Source of the DNA: Hirundichthys speculiger
Taxonomy: Eukaryota > Chordata > Actinopteri > Beloniformes > Exocoetidae
DNA length: 64,000 bases
Assembly: GCA_018398805.1 (NCBI GenBank)
Contig: JAGFBZ010002544.1
Location: 1-64,000, forward strand
Direction of reading: 5' to 3'
A program made the position numbers and the translations under genes. Positions within the stretch are counted from its first letter, which is position 1. Every line of letters begins with the position of its first letter. This document shows positions 32,756 through 45,409 of the stretch, one piece after another. A model generated the notes under the pieces. The model saw only the letters and a program-made list of their open reading frames with translations, was not told the origin of the DNA and ran no database searches.

Positions 32756-34175
32756 CCGGCGCAGCTGTGCGTCTTTGTGCGTCTTGGTGCAGCTGTGCGT
32801 CTTGGTGCGTCTTGGTGCAGCTGTGCATCTTGGTGCGTCTTGGCGCAGCTGTGCGTCCTGGTGCAGCTGTGCGTCTTGGTGCAGCTGTGCGTCCTGGTGC
32901 AGCTGTGCGTCTTGGTGCAGCTGTGCGTCTTGGTGCGTCTTGGCGCAGCTGTGCGTCTTGGTGCGTCTTGGCGCAGCTGTGCATCTTGGCGCAGCTGTGC
33001 ATCTTGGCGCAGCTGTGCGTCTTGGCGCAGCTGTGTGTCTTGGCGCCGCTGTGCATCTTGGCGCAGCTGTGCGTCTTGGTGCAGCTGTGCGTCTTGGTGC
33101 GTCTTGGCGCAGCTGTGCGTCTTGGTGCAGCTGTGCGTCTTGGTGCGTCTTGGCGCAGCTGTGCGTCTTGGCGCAGCTGTGCGTCTTGGTGCGTCTTGGC
33201 GCAGCTGTGCGTCTTGGTGCGTCTTGGCGCAGCTGTGCGTCTTGGTGCGTCTTGGCGCAGCTGTGCGTCTTGGTGCGTCTTGGCGCAGCTGTGCGTCTTG
33301 GTGCATTTTGGCGCAGCTGTGCGTCTTGTTTGGCGCAGCTGTGCGTCTTGGTGGCGCTGTGCGTCTTGGTGCGTCTTGGCGCAGTGGTGCGTCTTGGTGC
33401 GTCTTGGCGCAGCTGTGCGTCTTGGTGCGCACTGTGCGTCTTGGTGTCAGTCTTGGCGCGCTTGGTGCATCTTGGCGCAGCTGTGCGTCTTGGGCGTGTG
33501 CGCTTGCTGTGCGTCTTGGTGCATCTTGGCGCAGCTGTGCGTCTTGGCGCAGCTGTGCCGTGGTGCGTCTTGGCGCAGCTGTGCGTCTTGGTGCAGCTGT
33601 GCGTCTGGTGCGTCTTGGCGCAGCTGTGCGTCTTGGTGCGTCTTGGCGCAGCGTGCGTCTTGGTGCGTCTTGGCGCAGCTGTGCGTCTTGGTGCGTCTTG
33701 GCGCAGCTGTGCGTCTTGGTGCGTCTTGGCGCAGCTGTGCGTCTTGCGCAGCTGTGCGTCTTGGTGCAGCTTGCGTCTTGGCGTCTTGGCGCAGCTGTGC
33801 GTCCTTGGTGCATCTTGGCGCAGCTGTCGTCTTGGCGCAGCTGTGCGTCTTGCAGGCTGTGGCGTCTTGGTGCATCTTGGCGGCAGCTGTGCGTCTGCGT
33901 CTTGGCGCAGCTGTGCGTCTTGGCGCAGCTGTGCGTCTTGGTGCGTCTTGCGCAGCTGTGCGTCTTGGTGCATCTTGGCGCAGCTGTGCGTCTTGGCGCA
34001 GCTGTGCGTCTTGGTGCGTCTTGGTGCGTCTTGGGCAGTGTGCGTCTTGGCGCAGCTGTGCGTCTTGGGTGCGTCTTTGGCGCAGCTGTGCGTCTTGGCG
34101 CAGCTGTGCGTCTTGGCGCAGCTGTGCGTCTTGGCGCAGCTGTGCGTCTTGGTGCGTCTTGGCGCAGCTGTGCGA
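32756..34175. repeat. 1.4-kb GC-rich minisatellite (GTGCGTCTTGGCGCAGCT)
   Basis: Tandem array mixing an 18-bp unit (CTTGGCGCAGCTGTGCGT) with a 9-bp sub-unit (CTTGGTGCGT-like, length variable). All frames on both strands stay open for hundreds of codons as a consequence of the period, so these frames are not called as genes. Units around 33320-33480 and 33750-33900 are broken by small indels. Confidence 0.95.
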
Positions 34176-34542
34176 ACACCCGCTCTATTTTTTTTCTATT
34201 TCTAAATTTTGATGCCTGTAATTACAAGTTATTGGCTAAAACAAACTTGACAGTGAACCAACGCTTGGGCGCAGCAGTGGTCTGTAACCTGACAGGATTA
34301 ATTCCACCCACTGGAGAAGAGAAGAAGGAAGAGAACTCTCAGTTGTAGGTCTAAGAGTCGACAGTCTGGAGGCAACAGCAGATGGGGGGTACAAACACAA
34401 AAACGAATTCTGTATTCACTGCTCTTCCAGATTTACCTCCTCAGCAGTGAGCTGCAGATTCCTCACTGTGCATCTCATCTCCCCCAGCGAGAATGTCCAC
34501 AGACATCAGGCTTTTAATATACTATACCTAAATTTCTCCAAC
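34176..34542. other. intergenic spacer
   Basis: Non-repetitive sequence between the minisatellite and the L2 tail. No gene recognised. Confidence 0.4.
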
Positions 34543-35607
34543 AATTCAATTCAATTCAATTCAATTTTATTTATATAGCGTCTGTTACAATGACAATTGT
34601 CTCTAGGCGCTTTACAGAGACCCAGAGCATGACCCCCGAGCAAATATCATCAACTAAGATTATATAATTAAATCCAATCAATGATAGTGGGCAGGTAAAA
34701 AACTCCCACGTAGGAGAAAAAAACCTTTATACCAAACAGTGGCAAGGAAAAACTCCACTTTAAGAGGAAGAAACCTTGAGCAGGACCTGGCTCATATGGG
34801 GGGACCTTCCTGCCGAAGGCCAGCCGGGTAGAGAAAGAAAAGAGGGGAGACAGGACAGAAAGAGGATGTAGGACAGAGAGAGGAGAGCACAGAAAAAGTA
34901 AAAAATAATAATAAAGAAGTAGTGGAATTGTTGTAGGGTGAATGCAAGCGAGCTATGGAGGGCCCTTGGGCGTGTGGTCAGCGTAATGAGCCATGATAGG
35001 CTCTTGAGTATCAGTAATGTGCGGGTGGGGTGTAGGTGAGGTGTGTGAGAGAAGGGGGAGGAGGGGGGGGGGGGTTTAAGAAAAAGAGAAGGGTAGGATT
35101 TCAAGCAAAAGGATGCAATATATAACATAAACAGATGGAGGCAGCAGCACTGGGATGAGATGAGATGGCCAGAGGACCAGGTCGCCGATCACCACGCCAG
35201 TCGGTACCCAAACACAATTGGAGGAGAACCCCGGGATGGACAGTGGATGGAACTGCAAGTCAGCGTGAAACCCAGGAAACTCTGGCCTGCAAATACACAA
35301 AGAGAAAAGGGGGCAGAAACAGCACAACAAACACAGGAAGGCAAGGAAAAATGGAGCACAGTTTCAGTAGCAGGGTGCTCCCAAATAATTATAAATGAGC
35401 TGGAGGAGGAGGGGAGAGAAAGGGAAGAAAAAGGAGAAGAGCAGTGGAGACACCACTCAGCAGATCATGATGGTGTCCCCCTGTAGCGTAGGCCTATAGC
35501 AGCATAGCTATGACGAAGCTGTGATTAAGACGAGCTACTCTAGTCTTACTACTACAACTATAGTTATAACTATTATAACTATTAGCCCCTACACACTATA
35601 GATTAGA

Positions 35608-38600
35608 CTAACTGTAGGCTTTACTGAACAGAAATGTTTTCAATTTAGTTTTAAAAATGGAGATAGTATCAGCCTCCTTAACCCAAACTGGTAGCTGGTT
35701 CCATAAAAAAGGTGCCTGGTAGCAGAAGGCCCGTCCTCCAAACCTACTTTTAGATATTCTAGGAACTACGAGTAATCCTGCACTCTGAGAGCGGAGAGCT
35801 CTAATAGGAGCATAACATGCTATCAAGTCTTGTAAATAGAGCGGAGCTAGGCCATTAAGGGCCTTATATGTGAGAAGCAGAATTTTAAACTCAATTCTAA
35901 ATTTCACGGGAAGCCAATGGAGGGAGGCTAACACGGGAGAGATGTGATCTCGCTTGCGGATTCCTGTCAGCACCCTCGCTGCTGCGTTCTGGATCAATTG
36001 AAGGCTATTTAGCGAGCTTTTCGGACATCCTGCTAACAGCGCATTACAGTAATCCAGTCTAGAGCTAACAAACGCGTGGATTAATTTTTCAGCATCACCC
36101 TGGGAGAGGATGCTCCTAATCTTGGCAATATTTCGGAGATGAAAAAAGGCAGTCTTGCAAACCTGATTAATATGCTGCTTAAATGACATATCCTGATCAA
36201 AAATAACTCCAAGGTTTTTTGCAACTGTGCTGGAAGCCAGCGTAAATCCAGTTCAATCCATTCCTCAGGTGTTTGGGACCAAAGACAATAACCTCTGTTT
36301 TATCCGAGTTTAGAAGCAAAAAGTTAGAGGACATCCAGGACTTAATATCATTAAGACACCCTTGAAGTTTAGCCAAAGGTTTTGTTTCCTCTGGTTTCAT
36401 AGATAAGTACAGCTGCGTATCATCAGCGTAGCAATGAAAGTTTATGCCATGGCTCTGGATAATTTTTCCCAAGGGCAGCATGTATAAAGTGAAAAGGATT
36501 GGTCCCAGAACTGAACCCTGTGGGACACCATAGCAGACCCTAGTCCGTGTAGAAGAAACGTCATTAACATGGACGAACTGGAACCTGTCAGATAGGTATG
36601 ACTTAAACCAGCCTAATGCTGTCCCTTTAATTCCAACAGTGTGCTCCAATCTATGCAGCAAAAGGCTGTGATCAACGGTATCAAAAGCAGCACTGAGGTC
36701 CAACAGAACCAGGACAGAAACTAATCCATTATCCGAGGCCATAAGGAGGTCGTTGGAGACTCTAATCAGCGCAGTTTCTGTGCTATGATGAGATCTAAAC
36801 CCTGACTGAAAGACCTCAAATAGATCATTTCTATGCAGGTGTTCTCCTAACTGGCTAGCAACTATTTTTTTTCCAGAATTTTAGAGATAATGGAAGGTTG
36901 GATATTGGTCTATAGTTTGCCAAGATGTCCGGGTCAAGGGATGGTTTCTTGAGCAAAGGTTTTAATGACTGCAACTTTAAAAAACCTGTGGCAACATATC
37001 CTAATTGTAGAGATAGGTTAATCTGATCCAAAATTGATATACCAATAGAGGATATAACATCCTTGAACAGTCGAGTTGGGATGGGATCCAACAGACATGT
37101 AGATGGTTTAGCTTTACTGATAGTTGAGGTCAACTCAGAGAGGCCCACAGGAGAAAAACAGTCCAGAGTCAAATCAGAAACGGAAGAGATCAACGAAACT
37201 GCAGGGACGTCCACAGCCGTCGACAGTTGGGCCTGGCCGATCTCATCTCTAATTTTAATTATTTTCCCATTAAAAAAGCTCATAAAGTCTTCACTACTGA
37301 GAGTAGCAGGAATGCATGGACCAACAGAGTTGTGGCTCTTTGTCAGCCTGGCTACAGTGCTGAACAGAAAACGTGGGTTATGTTTGTTCTCTTCTATTAG
37401 CGAAGAATAATAAGATGTTCTAGCTCTGCGTAGGGCTCTTTTGTAGACTATTAAACTATCTCTCCAGGCACGATGGGAGTCCACAGATTTACAGGAGTAC
37501 CACCTCCTTTCCATTTTACGTGCATTCTGCTTCAGCATGCGAATATGTGAATTATACCAGGGAGCTGAGCTCCTAAGATGAGAAACCCTCTTCCTCAGAG
37601 GAGCGACCGCATCCAAGGCGGAATGTAACATATCGGCAGTATTGTTAACAAGGTGATCAAAGTCTGCCGGAGTAAGATTCAGGTCGGTGCCCTCAGCTAT
37701 TCTATCATATTCCACCATAGGGAGATGAGAGAGAATGACCTCCTTAAAATTATTCACAGCATCTTCAGAAAGACATCTGCTGTAATGACATGTTTTCATT
37801 TCCTGTTTTAATGCCACAAATGCTGAACTCGAATGTAACTAAAAGTGGTCCGAGAGAAGAGAATTCAGCGGCGACACTAACAAGTGATGAGTATCTATAC
37901 CATAGGTGAGAACCAGATCCAGGATATGATTAAAGCAGTGAGTCGGTTCTTTCACTTTTTGTGAGACGCCGAATGACTCTAAAAGAGATGTAAAAGCTAA
38001 TTTAAAGCTGTCACTGTCAACATCCATGTGGATGTTAAAGTCACCCACTATGATGACTTTGTCTGAGCTGAGCACTAAACCAGCTAAAAAATCAGAGAAC
38101 TCAGACAGAAACTCCAGATAAGCACCAGCAGGTGGCCGGTACACCACTATCAACAAGACTGACTTTTCTGATTTCCAGCTCAGGATGGTTAAACTAAGAC
38201 TGGGGCTTTCAAAGGTATTATAATTACATTTAGGTTTTGTTTTTACTTGCAGGCTGGAGTTGTAGACAGCTGCTACTCCTCCACCTCGACCCGTACTCCG
38301 GGGAATATGATAATTATTATAACCTGGTGGCGTAGCCTCATTTAAGCTCACATACTCTCCCTCTTGTAGCCATGTTTCTGATACGCAGAAGACATCGCAA
38401 CGAGTCTCAGTAATAAGATCATTGATTAACAGAGACTTAGAGCCAAGAGATCTCACATTCAGTAGTCCACATCTAATTACAAGTTCTCTTGGCTCCACGT
38501 GTCTGACAGTTTTTATTTTTTTCAAATTATTTTGGTTAACGCCTCTATCATAGCGCGCTAAGTAGACTTTTGGAGGACGGGGAATTGACACCAATTCTAT

Positions 38601-38741
38601 GTTTTTGTGTTTATTTTTGTTTGGCACCATGTTAGCATTAGCAGCTATAAAGTTAATTTCTCTGTCTTTAGTGGACGGGGACGGTCCTCGAGAAGCAGCA
38701 GAGAAGCGTGTAAGACTGCAGCTCTGCATCCTGGCCTCCAC
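35608..38741 (-). pseudogene. L2 ORF2 (endonuclease-reverse transcriptase), broken
   Basis: Endonuclease signatures are CGLLNVRSLGSK, CVSETWL, VVYRPPAG and VGDFNIHMDVDS; RT signatures are VLLDLSAAFDTVDH, YGVPQGSVLGPILF and YADDTQLYLS; the C-terminal part is AFVSSRLDYCNALLAG with SLHWLPV. One in-frame stop lies at 37839-37841, one frameshift lies near 36850 in an A-rich run (NLP... block), and another lies near 36195. The lesions are few, suggesting recent inactivation or sequencing errors in homopolymers. Confidence 0.85.
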
Positions 38742-38750
38742 CCTGGATTG

Positions 38751-39626
38751 TCAGGGGGAGCGTCTAAGAGAATCGGCCAAATTCCTAGAAATAAGAGCTG
38801 CACCATCCGGGGTGGGATGAATGCCGTCTCTTCTAATCAGACCAGGCTTTCCCCAAAAATCCGGCCAGTTGTCAATAAAGGCCACGTTGTTTTCTGGACA
38901 CCACCACGACAACCAGCGACGGAGCGATGACATGCGGCTAAACATATCATCACTGGTCAAATTAGGAAGGGGGCCAGAGAAAACTACGGAGTCAGACATG
39001 CTCTTTGCAAAATTACACACCGACTCAATGTTAAGTTTAGTGACCTCCGACTGGCGTAGCCGGGTGTCATTAGTGCCGACATGTATAATAACTTTACTGT
39101 ACTTACGGTTATTCTTTGCCAGCAGCTTCAAATTTGCCTTGATGTCGCCCGCTCTGGCTCCCGGGATACACCTGACTATGGTCGTAGCTGTCGGCCTCAC
39201 ATACCGGACTATAGAGTCGCCAATCAGCAGGGTGGGTTTCTCAGCGGGTGTGTCGCTGAGTGGGGAAAAACGATTCGATACGTGAAGCGAGTGATGGTGT
39301 TCCACGCGCCTTTGTTTTGGGCTACGCTTCCTTCGAACCGTCACCCAGCTGCCCTGACTGACCGGCTGCTCGGGTGCTACAGGGGGACTGCTAGCAGCAG
39401 CTACTCTAGGCCGCTCCGCCGCTACGTTAGCCTGGCTGCCTATCGCCTCTGACGGACTATGATCTAATTGGCGGACACGCGCCTCTAGCTCACTGAGCCT
39501 CGCCTCCAAAGCTATGAATAAACTACATTTTATACATTTACCACTCTCGCTAAAGGAGGCAGAGGAATAACTAAACATTTCACACACTGAGCAGCGGGAG
39601 GGGGAAACAGAGGGAGAAGAAGCCAT
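38751..39626 (-). CDS. L2 ORF1, SGNH-esterase-like protein
   Basis: An uninterrupted 291-codon frame. Residues 14-40 contain a Cys-rich start (CSVCEMF, KCIKC), followed by a predicted coiled coil ([16 protein letters not shown]). The C-terminal half is SGNH hydrolase-like: LIGDSIVR (GDS block), HVGTNDTR (GTND block) and DGIHPTPDG (DxxH block). Esterase-type ORF1 proteins are known from CR1/L2 LINEs, where they are thought to act in ribonucleoprotein or membrane interactions. The frame ends with a stop and three further codons precede the ORF2 frame in the same register, which would suit reinitiation or readthrough. Being intact does not show that it is expressed. Confidence 0.8.
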   Translation of the reverse strand: MASSPSVSPSRCSVCEMFSYSSASFSESGKCIKCSLFIALEARLSELEARVRQLDHSPSEAIGSQANVAAERPRVAAASSPPVAPEQPVSQGSWVTVRRKRSPKQRRVEHHHSLHVSNRFSPLSDTPAEKPTLLIGDSIVRYVRPTATTIVRCIPGARAGDIKANLKLLAKNNRKYSKVIIHVGTNDTRLRQSEVTKLNIESVCNFAKSMSDSVVFSGPLPNLTSDDMFSRMSSLRRWLSWWCPENNVAFIDNWPDFWGKPGLIRRDGIHPTPDGAALISRNLADSLRRSP

Positions 39627-39870
39627 GCTAAGAAGCTACTAGGCTAAAGAGCCGGCGATTAACGACAGTGAGAATCTCAAGGAAAATGTGCGAAGCAGAA
39701 ACTAAGTGCGAGTGCTCAGATTACCATTTACACCAGCAGTGTAGTTATCACCAAATCGAGTTTAAATTTAAATTATAAGAAGGTTAAAGGAATCAAGCAC
39801 CGTTTAGCGTTCACCAACAACAGGAAACCATCGACAGGAAGTCCGGCCGCAACAGCAACTCCGTTCGTTC

Positions 39871-40339
39871 GTCAGTCAGTCAGGTACAAACTGGTGGGGG
39901 GTAAGAAGTAAGTAAGAAGGATCTCTGTTTCACTGTCTGTGTGGATTAAACCATCGTCTCGTCTGGTGTTTCTGTGAGCTATAAAACACCATCTTCTGAG
40001 TCACACAAATATAGTCTGCAAAATGTCTCATACATGTTCTCTTTCTAAACACTAGAAAAAAAATCCTTGAACACACTTGTGTCCTTTGGCACAAGTCAGT
40101 CCTGGAGCTACAACTGATATTTTAAATACCTGACAAAGAAATTCAAATTCATTTGTATCATCTAGGGTTTTTGTTGATGATGTCTATTCATTTAGACATT
40201 TTTAACATCAACATGTATCTGTTTTCTTTTTTCTGTGTTCTCAAATGTTTTTTTCCTTTACCAGTGAGTTTAAAGGGATAGAAAACACAATTTCTGGTGT
40301 GTGAATTGACAAAATTAGAATATTATTATCAATCTCAAA
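39871..40339. other. intergenic spacer
   Basis: No gene or repeat recognised between the L2 5' end and the Tc1 element. Confidence 0.4.
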
Positions 40340-40341
40340 TA

Positions 40342-41503
40342 CACTGCCTGGCCAAAAAAAAAGTTGCACCAAAAAAAATTGGTACATCAGCACTCTAATA
40401 TTTAACTGAACCGCCTTTAGCTTTGATTACGTCACACATTCGCTGTGTCATTGTTTCGATTAGCTTCTACAACGTCTCCAGATTTATTTCCATCCAGTGT
40501 TGCATTAATTTTTCTCCCAGATCTTTCATTGATGATGGTAGAGTCTGAGTCTCCAGAACATCCCAAAGATTCTGGTTCAGGTCTGGACTCTGGTGGCTGA
40601 TCCATGTGTAGAAATGATGTCTCCTGCTCCCTGAACCAGTCTTTGAGCCCGATGAATCCTGGGATTGTCATCTTGAATATGGCCGTGGCATCAGGGAAGA
40701 ACAGATCCATAGATGTAATAACCTGGTCATTCAGTATCTTCAGGTAGTCAGCTGACCTCATTCTTTGAGCTCAGACTGTTGCTGAACCTGGACCGGACCA
40801 ACTGCAGCAACCCCAGATCAGAACACTGCCCCCACAGGCTGGTACAGTAGACGCTAGGCATGATGGGAGCATCACTTCTTACCCTGATGCTCCCATCACT
40901 CTGGAACAGAGTCAGTCTGGACTCATCAGACCACATGACCTTCTTCCATTGATCCAGAGTCCAATCTTTATTCTACCTAGCAAATTTAAGCCTTTATTTC
41001 CAGTTAGCCTCACTGATTAGTGGTTTTCTTCAGGCTACACAGCTGTTCAGTCCCAATCCCTGGAGTTCCCTTCACATCGTGAGTTCTATTGTTGTTTTTC
41101 TTCCATCTGATCTCACCAAACGTTTCAGTGATCTCCGATCACGATCATTGATGAGTTTTTTCCTCCTGGAAGACGATGGGTCCCCACTATCCTTCCAGTT
41201 TTTAATAATGCGTTGGACAGTTCTGGACCCAGTTCTGGTAGTTTCTGCAACCTCCTTAGATGTTTTCTCTGCTTGATGCCAATGATTTGACCCTTCTATA
41301 ACAGACTAACATCTTTTCCACGACCACGGATGTGTCTTTGACATGGTTGTTTAGGAAATGAGAAGCAACTCATTGCACCAGTTGGGATCAATAACTTGTT
41401 ACCAGTTGAAAGATGATCACCCATGTAGTAATTATCCAATAGGAGGCTCAGACCTGTTTGATTAGTTAAATCCAGGTGGCAACTTTTTTTAGGCCAGGCA
41501 GTG
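40342..41503 (-). mobile_element. decayed Tc1-type transposon
   Basis: The ends CACTGCCTGGCC and GGCCAGGCAGTG are flanked by TA on both sides (40340-40341 and 41504-41505). The minus strand encodes Tc1 transposase remnants ([20 protein letters not shown] and downstream parts) in shifted frames. It is a sibling of the copy at 56310. Confidence 0.9.
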
Positions 41504-41616
41504 TATTTTTACCTTTCTGCTTCCAGAGCACTTGCACCTACATCTATCCATATAGTCATCTCTATAGGATACATTAACACATTACATATCAGTCATAATA
41601 TAAGTACATATAACTC

Positions 41617-42445
41617 TTAGGGCCCGATCTTCCGCCAGATTCAATTCAACTCAATTCAATTAAATTCTATTCAATTTTATTTATATAGCGTCTGTTACAA
41701 TGACAATTGTCTCTAGGCGCTTTACAGAGACCAGATCATGACCCCCGAGCAAATATCATTAACTAAGATTATACTAAGATCTGCTAAAGCCGCTATAAAG
41801 GCATAGCGGGTAGTGGGAGGGGCATTCTCCCACAAAAAACGCAATCTTCCATCCTTGCTAATCCCGCTATCCCCCCTGTGCTACCCGCTACATTATGGAT
41901 GGGAGCGGTTAGCGTTCCACCTGTTAAACTAATCAGTGCATCAGTAGCTATTGCCTTTAAGAGCAGGTTGCGCTACCCGCTAACCGCCAGATTGGAGCAG
42001 CTCGTCTGGGACTCTGCTGTAGAGCTTCCTCCTCTTCCCTCCACCTCCCCCCCCCTCCGCACTGATATATACATATAATATTTTTACACAGACAATCACA
42101 GAGTTAATTCGAGAGGTAGAGCCGTTTGTGCACGTTCACATGTGACCAGGTAGATGCGCATCAATGCCATTTGGACCCCCTCTTGTAGGCGCCGACATGC
42201 GGGTTGCTGGTACCACCCGCTACCCGCAACCCTAAACCCGGGATTGCAAGATACCGTGTTTGTGGAAAGGGCAAAAAGACACACCCATCGCCACATCTAC
42301 AAAGTGAGTAAGGGAGTTAGCATAATGGGTAGCGGCTTTAGCGAGCAGAAGATTGCACTGGCGGTTAGCGGAGGTTCCTATACCCGCAATTTCCAGGTAG
42401 CGGCTAGTGTTAACGGGTAAGGGGAAGTGTACGATCGAGGCCTTA
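41617..42445. mobile_element. possible DNA transposon with TAGGGCCCGATC end
   Basis: TAGGGCCCGATCTTCC at the left is weakly mirrored by GATCGAGGCCTTA at the right. The interior is rich in GCTACCCGC words and their complements. An L2 tail is nested at 41640-41781. Class unknown. Confidence 0.3.
41640..41781 (-). mobile_element. L2 LINE 3'-end fragment
   Basis: ATTCA-type tail followed by TTTATTTATATAGCGTCTG, identical in layout to the end of the L2 at 34543. Confidence 0.85.
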
Positions 42446-43069
42446 GTTTTCATCTGGTTGAATAATACTACTAACATATTTTGTCCTATTTTGTAATCTT
42501 TGCTGTATATTGCTTTTAACATTAATTTTTGCTCACGGGTCATATTCTTTTAACAATTTCTCATCATTACATCCCGTAGTCTAGAAAGAATATCTTTATC
42601 AATAATCTAGTGATCTTCCTCAATAATGTTCAGAAAAGCAATGACTTAGCTCATGAGAAAAAGCTGTAGCTGCAGCATTGATGGGAAAACACAGGTATGT
42701 ATCCATTACATTCATCTGGTTGAAATAGTGGTAAAAGGTATTTTTTATAAATGCACAGTACAGACTGTAACATGATCTCTCAAATCCTGGAAGAAGACCT
42801 TTAAGCATTTCTGTTGGTTGCAAAAAAATCCCACTTTATCTTCCCACACTACCAAAACAAAAATTACTTTTCATTTAAGAGCCACTTTCATCCAAATTTC
42901 CTTACAAGTACGGAGCATCAAAACTAATGCTGTCACAGACCCTGAATCTTGCTTGGGTAACTACAGAGGTGGAAAAATGATATTTGGTTTACCTGGCCAC
43001 AAGATGTCTCCAGAGTTCAGTCTCAGAAACAGTGGACTGACCTCTGCATGAACAAATATTTCTCTAAAA
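42446..43069. other. intergenic AT-rich sequence
   Basis: No gene or repeat recognised. Confidence 0.4.
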
Positions 43070-43071
43070 TA

Positions 43072-43560
43072 CACTATATTGTCAAAAGTATTCACTCACC
43101 TGCCTTGACTCACATATGAGCTTTAGCTCCTCCCATTCCTAATCAATATGATGTGGCTCCACCTTTTACAGCTAGAACAGCTTCAACTGTTCTGGGAAGG
43201 TTGTCCACAAGGTTTAGGAGTGTGTTTATGTGGATTTTGGACCATTCTTATTGAAGTGTATTGCACTTGAGATTTGAGAGGGATTTATCACTCCAGAGAA
43301 CGCACCTCCACTGCTCTAGAGTCCAGTGCTCTACACATCTGCATCCAACTCTTGCACTTGGTGATGTCTGGCTTGGATGCAGCTGCTCGACCATGGAAAC
43401 CGACTCCATGAAGCTCTCTGCACACTGTTGTTGAGCTAATCTGAAGGCCACATGAGTTTGGAGGTCTGTAGTAGAAGTCTTCACGGGTCCACTTTCATAA
43501 TTGGTATCTTAAAGCCTCTCACATGCACCAATTACGTTGAGCATATAACATGCTTGTTTA
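43072..43560 (-). mobile_element. truncated Tc1/mariner-type element
   Basis: It begins TA + CACTATATTGTCAAAAGTAT, a Tc1-type terminus. A minus-strand frame holds a decayed piece with HWTLEQWRCVLWSDKSLSNL, resembling the WSDES region of Tc1 transposase. No right terminus was found. Confidence 0.6.
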
Positions 43561-43987
43561 GTCATAAAGGGGGTTATTACCAACTGTCTTAAGAGATACT
43601 TATTATTAACCAGAAAGGTATTAATAAAGTTAATAAATTGAAACGGGGCACCACCTGATAAATCAGGAAACAAAGATTAAACAGCACAATCAGTCTCAAA
43701 ATGGCTGTTGTTCTATGTTCCAGCCTGTGACCAGGGGTGGCGCTATAGAGCAACAGGATAGGTGTGAGTCCGAGCACAGACCTCTGCAACCAGCAAATGT
43801 TACAAAACTGTGTAAAATAACCACAAACAACTTCTCTCATTAGAATGTATCAGAATTTATTAATACGAGTATTAAAATGAAAAAACACTTGAATCAAGAT
43901 CCTGATATCTACTAACTAAAAGACAACTAGACAAATAAAACATTAAATGGAAAGGAGTGTTGACTTATATACATGTGTGCTGAGGAC
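43561..43987. other. intergenic sequence
   Basis: No gene or repeat recognised. Confidence 0.35.
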
Positions 43988-44013
43988 TGTGTGTGTGTGT
44001 GTGTGTGTGTGTG
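43988..44013. repeat. (GT)n microsatellite
   Basis: About 13 GT dinucleotides. Confidence 0.95.
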
Positions 44014-44019
44014 ATAAAC

Positions 44020-45400
44020 TAAGATGGCTTAATAGTGTCAGGAGGGGTTCCAAGATGGCCGACGAGGTCACGTGCTGCTCTTGTCCCTTACCAAGATGGC
44101 CGCTGACTCACGCGATAAGGCGCTGGCTAAGCGGAGGTGATTCCTAACCACCGATGCTGTGATCGCTCCTAAGAGCTCCACACAGGAGAGAGAGTGAAGC
44201 AGACGTCCGCACTCTTGTCCTGATTGTTTGCTTAAAAATCGGAGCGCGATCAGCCAGCGGTGAGGAAACACGGTCGTGGATAAATACGCACCGGCGGATC
44301 ACCAGTGGGCTCAATCGTAATAACAGTGTAACAGTAATAAGTGTAATCACGAAAATTAAAACAAACTAAGCTGAGTATCTCTACCCTAGGGTTTCTCAAC
44401 AGGGGCGGTACCATCATGACTGAGAGGGGGGCGCGCAGCGCCCCGCCTTGAGAACTCTATTTTAAACTTCCATGGTTTCCCAAGGTTTTTTTTATAGTGC
44501 AAATTAAAAAAATAAAATAAAGCTGCTGTCTGAGACCAAAACCCCGAGTCTGCTGCTTCCATGACCCATGAAAATCTCCTTTTCTCTCTACTTCACAATC
44601 AGACGAGCCGGGCGGGATCGGTCGCCATAGTAACGCCCATAAACACACAGCAGCGGAGAAACCCCTTCCCAACACATTTCGCAGGGTTCATTCTGCAACC
44701 AATGAAAACAAACACAATCGAGACTACGCAATCACGTTTAATCACAAACATTTATACTACAATCAAAAATGGTGGAAAAAAAGAAAAAGTGCCGCCAGTA
44801 CTGTGCCGGCTTGTTCACAAACGAGACGAGAGTTCTTTCACTGATGATTAGTGGTTGTATTCTTGAAACTTATTCCACAATTACATCGTAGAACTGATAA
44901 AACACAAAAACAATGTACAAACATTACTTACTTGCTTTATATTATACAAACATACAATTACGAAACATAGAACAACATACCTCTTTGGCCTGCATGCGGA
45001 CAAACCGGTGAACTTCAATGATTATTATCTTGATTGGCTTAATTAACTTCACAGCTGATATATTAAAGGTTTTCCGAAGTGACGTTCGGGACCGGAAGTG
45101 ACGCTCGGACCGGAAGTGACGTCACCGTCATCTTCAACCAATCCCATCAAGCTTACTCTTTCAACCTTGCTACAATATTAGTTATTATTTCCTCATTCAT
45201 CCAATATATTCTATTATTGAGTTGCGTGGAGAAGGTCCAAGCAGGAGAACCGAGGTCCAGGAAAAGAGAGCAAGCTGATGGGGTTTGCGGTATTTATGCT
45301 GCAGGGATGCGATCCGCCGTTGTTGGGGATCGATGGAGGTCCTCAGCCAGTCAGAGGCTGTGACATCACTCTCACAGCTTGTAACTCTGAAACTCATGGC
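44020..45400. other. intergenic sequence, partly repeat-like
   Basis: From 44388, TAGGGTTTCTCAACAGGGGC resembles a hAT terminus. At 44769 a short frame beginning MVEKKKKCRQYC could be the start of a hAT/ZBED-type protein, but it stops within about 40 codons. Neither assignment is firm. Confidence 0.3.
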
Positions 45401-45409
45401 GTGTGGCCC

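Larger units (their letters stand above)
31415..32760. mobile_element. possible DNA transposon with CAGGCCCGGACTGG end
   Basis: The left end CAGGCCCGGACTGGCC is partly mirrored by CTCCCAGTCCGGC at 32748-32760, where the GC-rich minisatellite begins. No transposase and no clear duplication were found, so the element class is unknown. Confidence 0.35.
34543..39870 (-). mobile_element. near full-length L2-type LINE
   Basis: Reading the minus strand: 5' region, ORF1 (39626-38751), ORF2 with endonuclease and reverse transcriptase (38741-35608), a roughly 1-kb 3' region and an ATTCA-repeat tail at 34543-34560. The same 3' end recurs at 30470-30775 and 41640-41781, showing a family active in this lineage. 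The 5' boundary near 39870 is estimated, since no clear duplication was found. Confidence 0.85.

Noticed and set aside
32593..34348. Overlapping frames of 450-540 codons on both strands (ASWCVLAQLC- and KTHQDAQLRQ-like)
   Set aside because: They are produced by the 9/18-bp minisatellite in several frames at once. There is no domain and no consistent codon pattern.
40860..40910. Hairpin GATGGGAGCATCA with complementary arm in the Tc1 copies as a separate regulatory element
   Set aside because: It occurs at the same transposase position in both copies (also at about 56940-56975), so it belongs to the family sequence.
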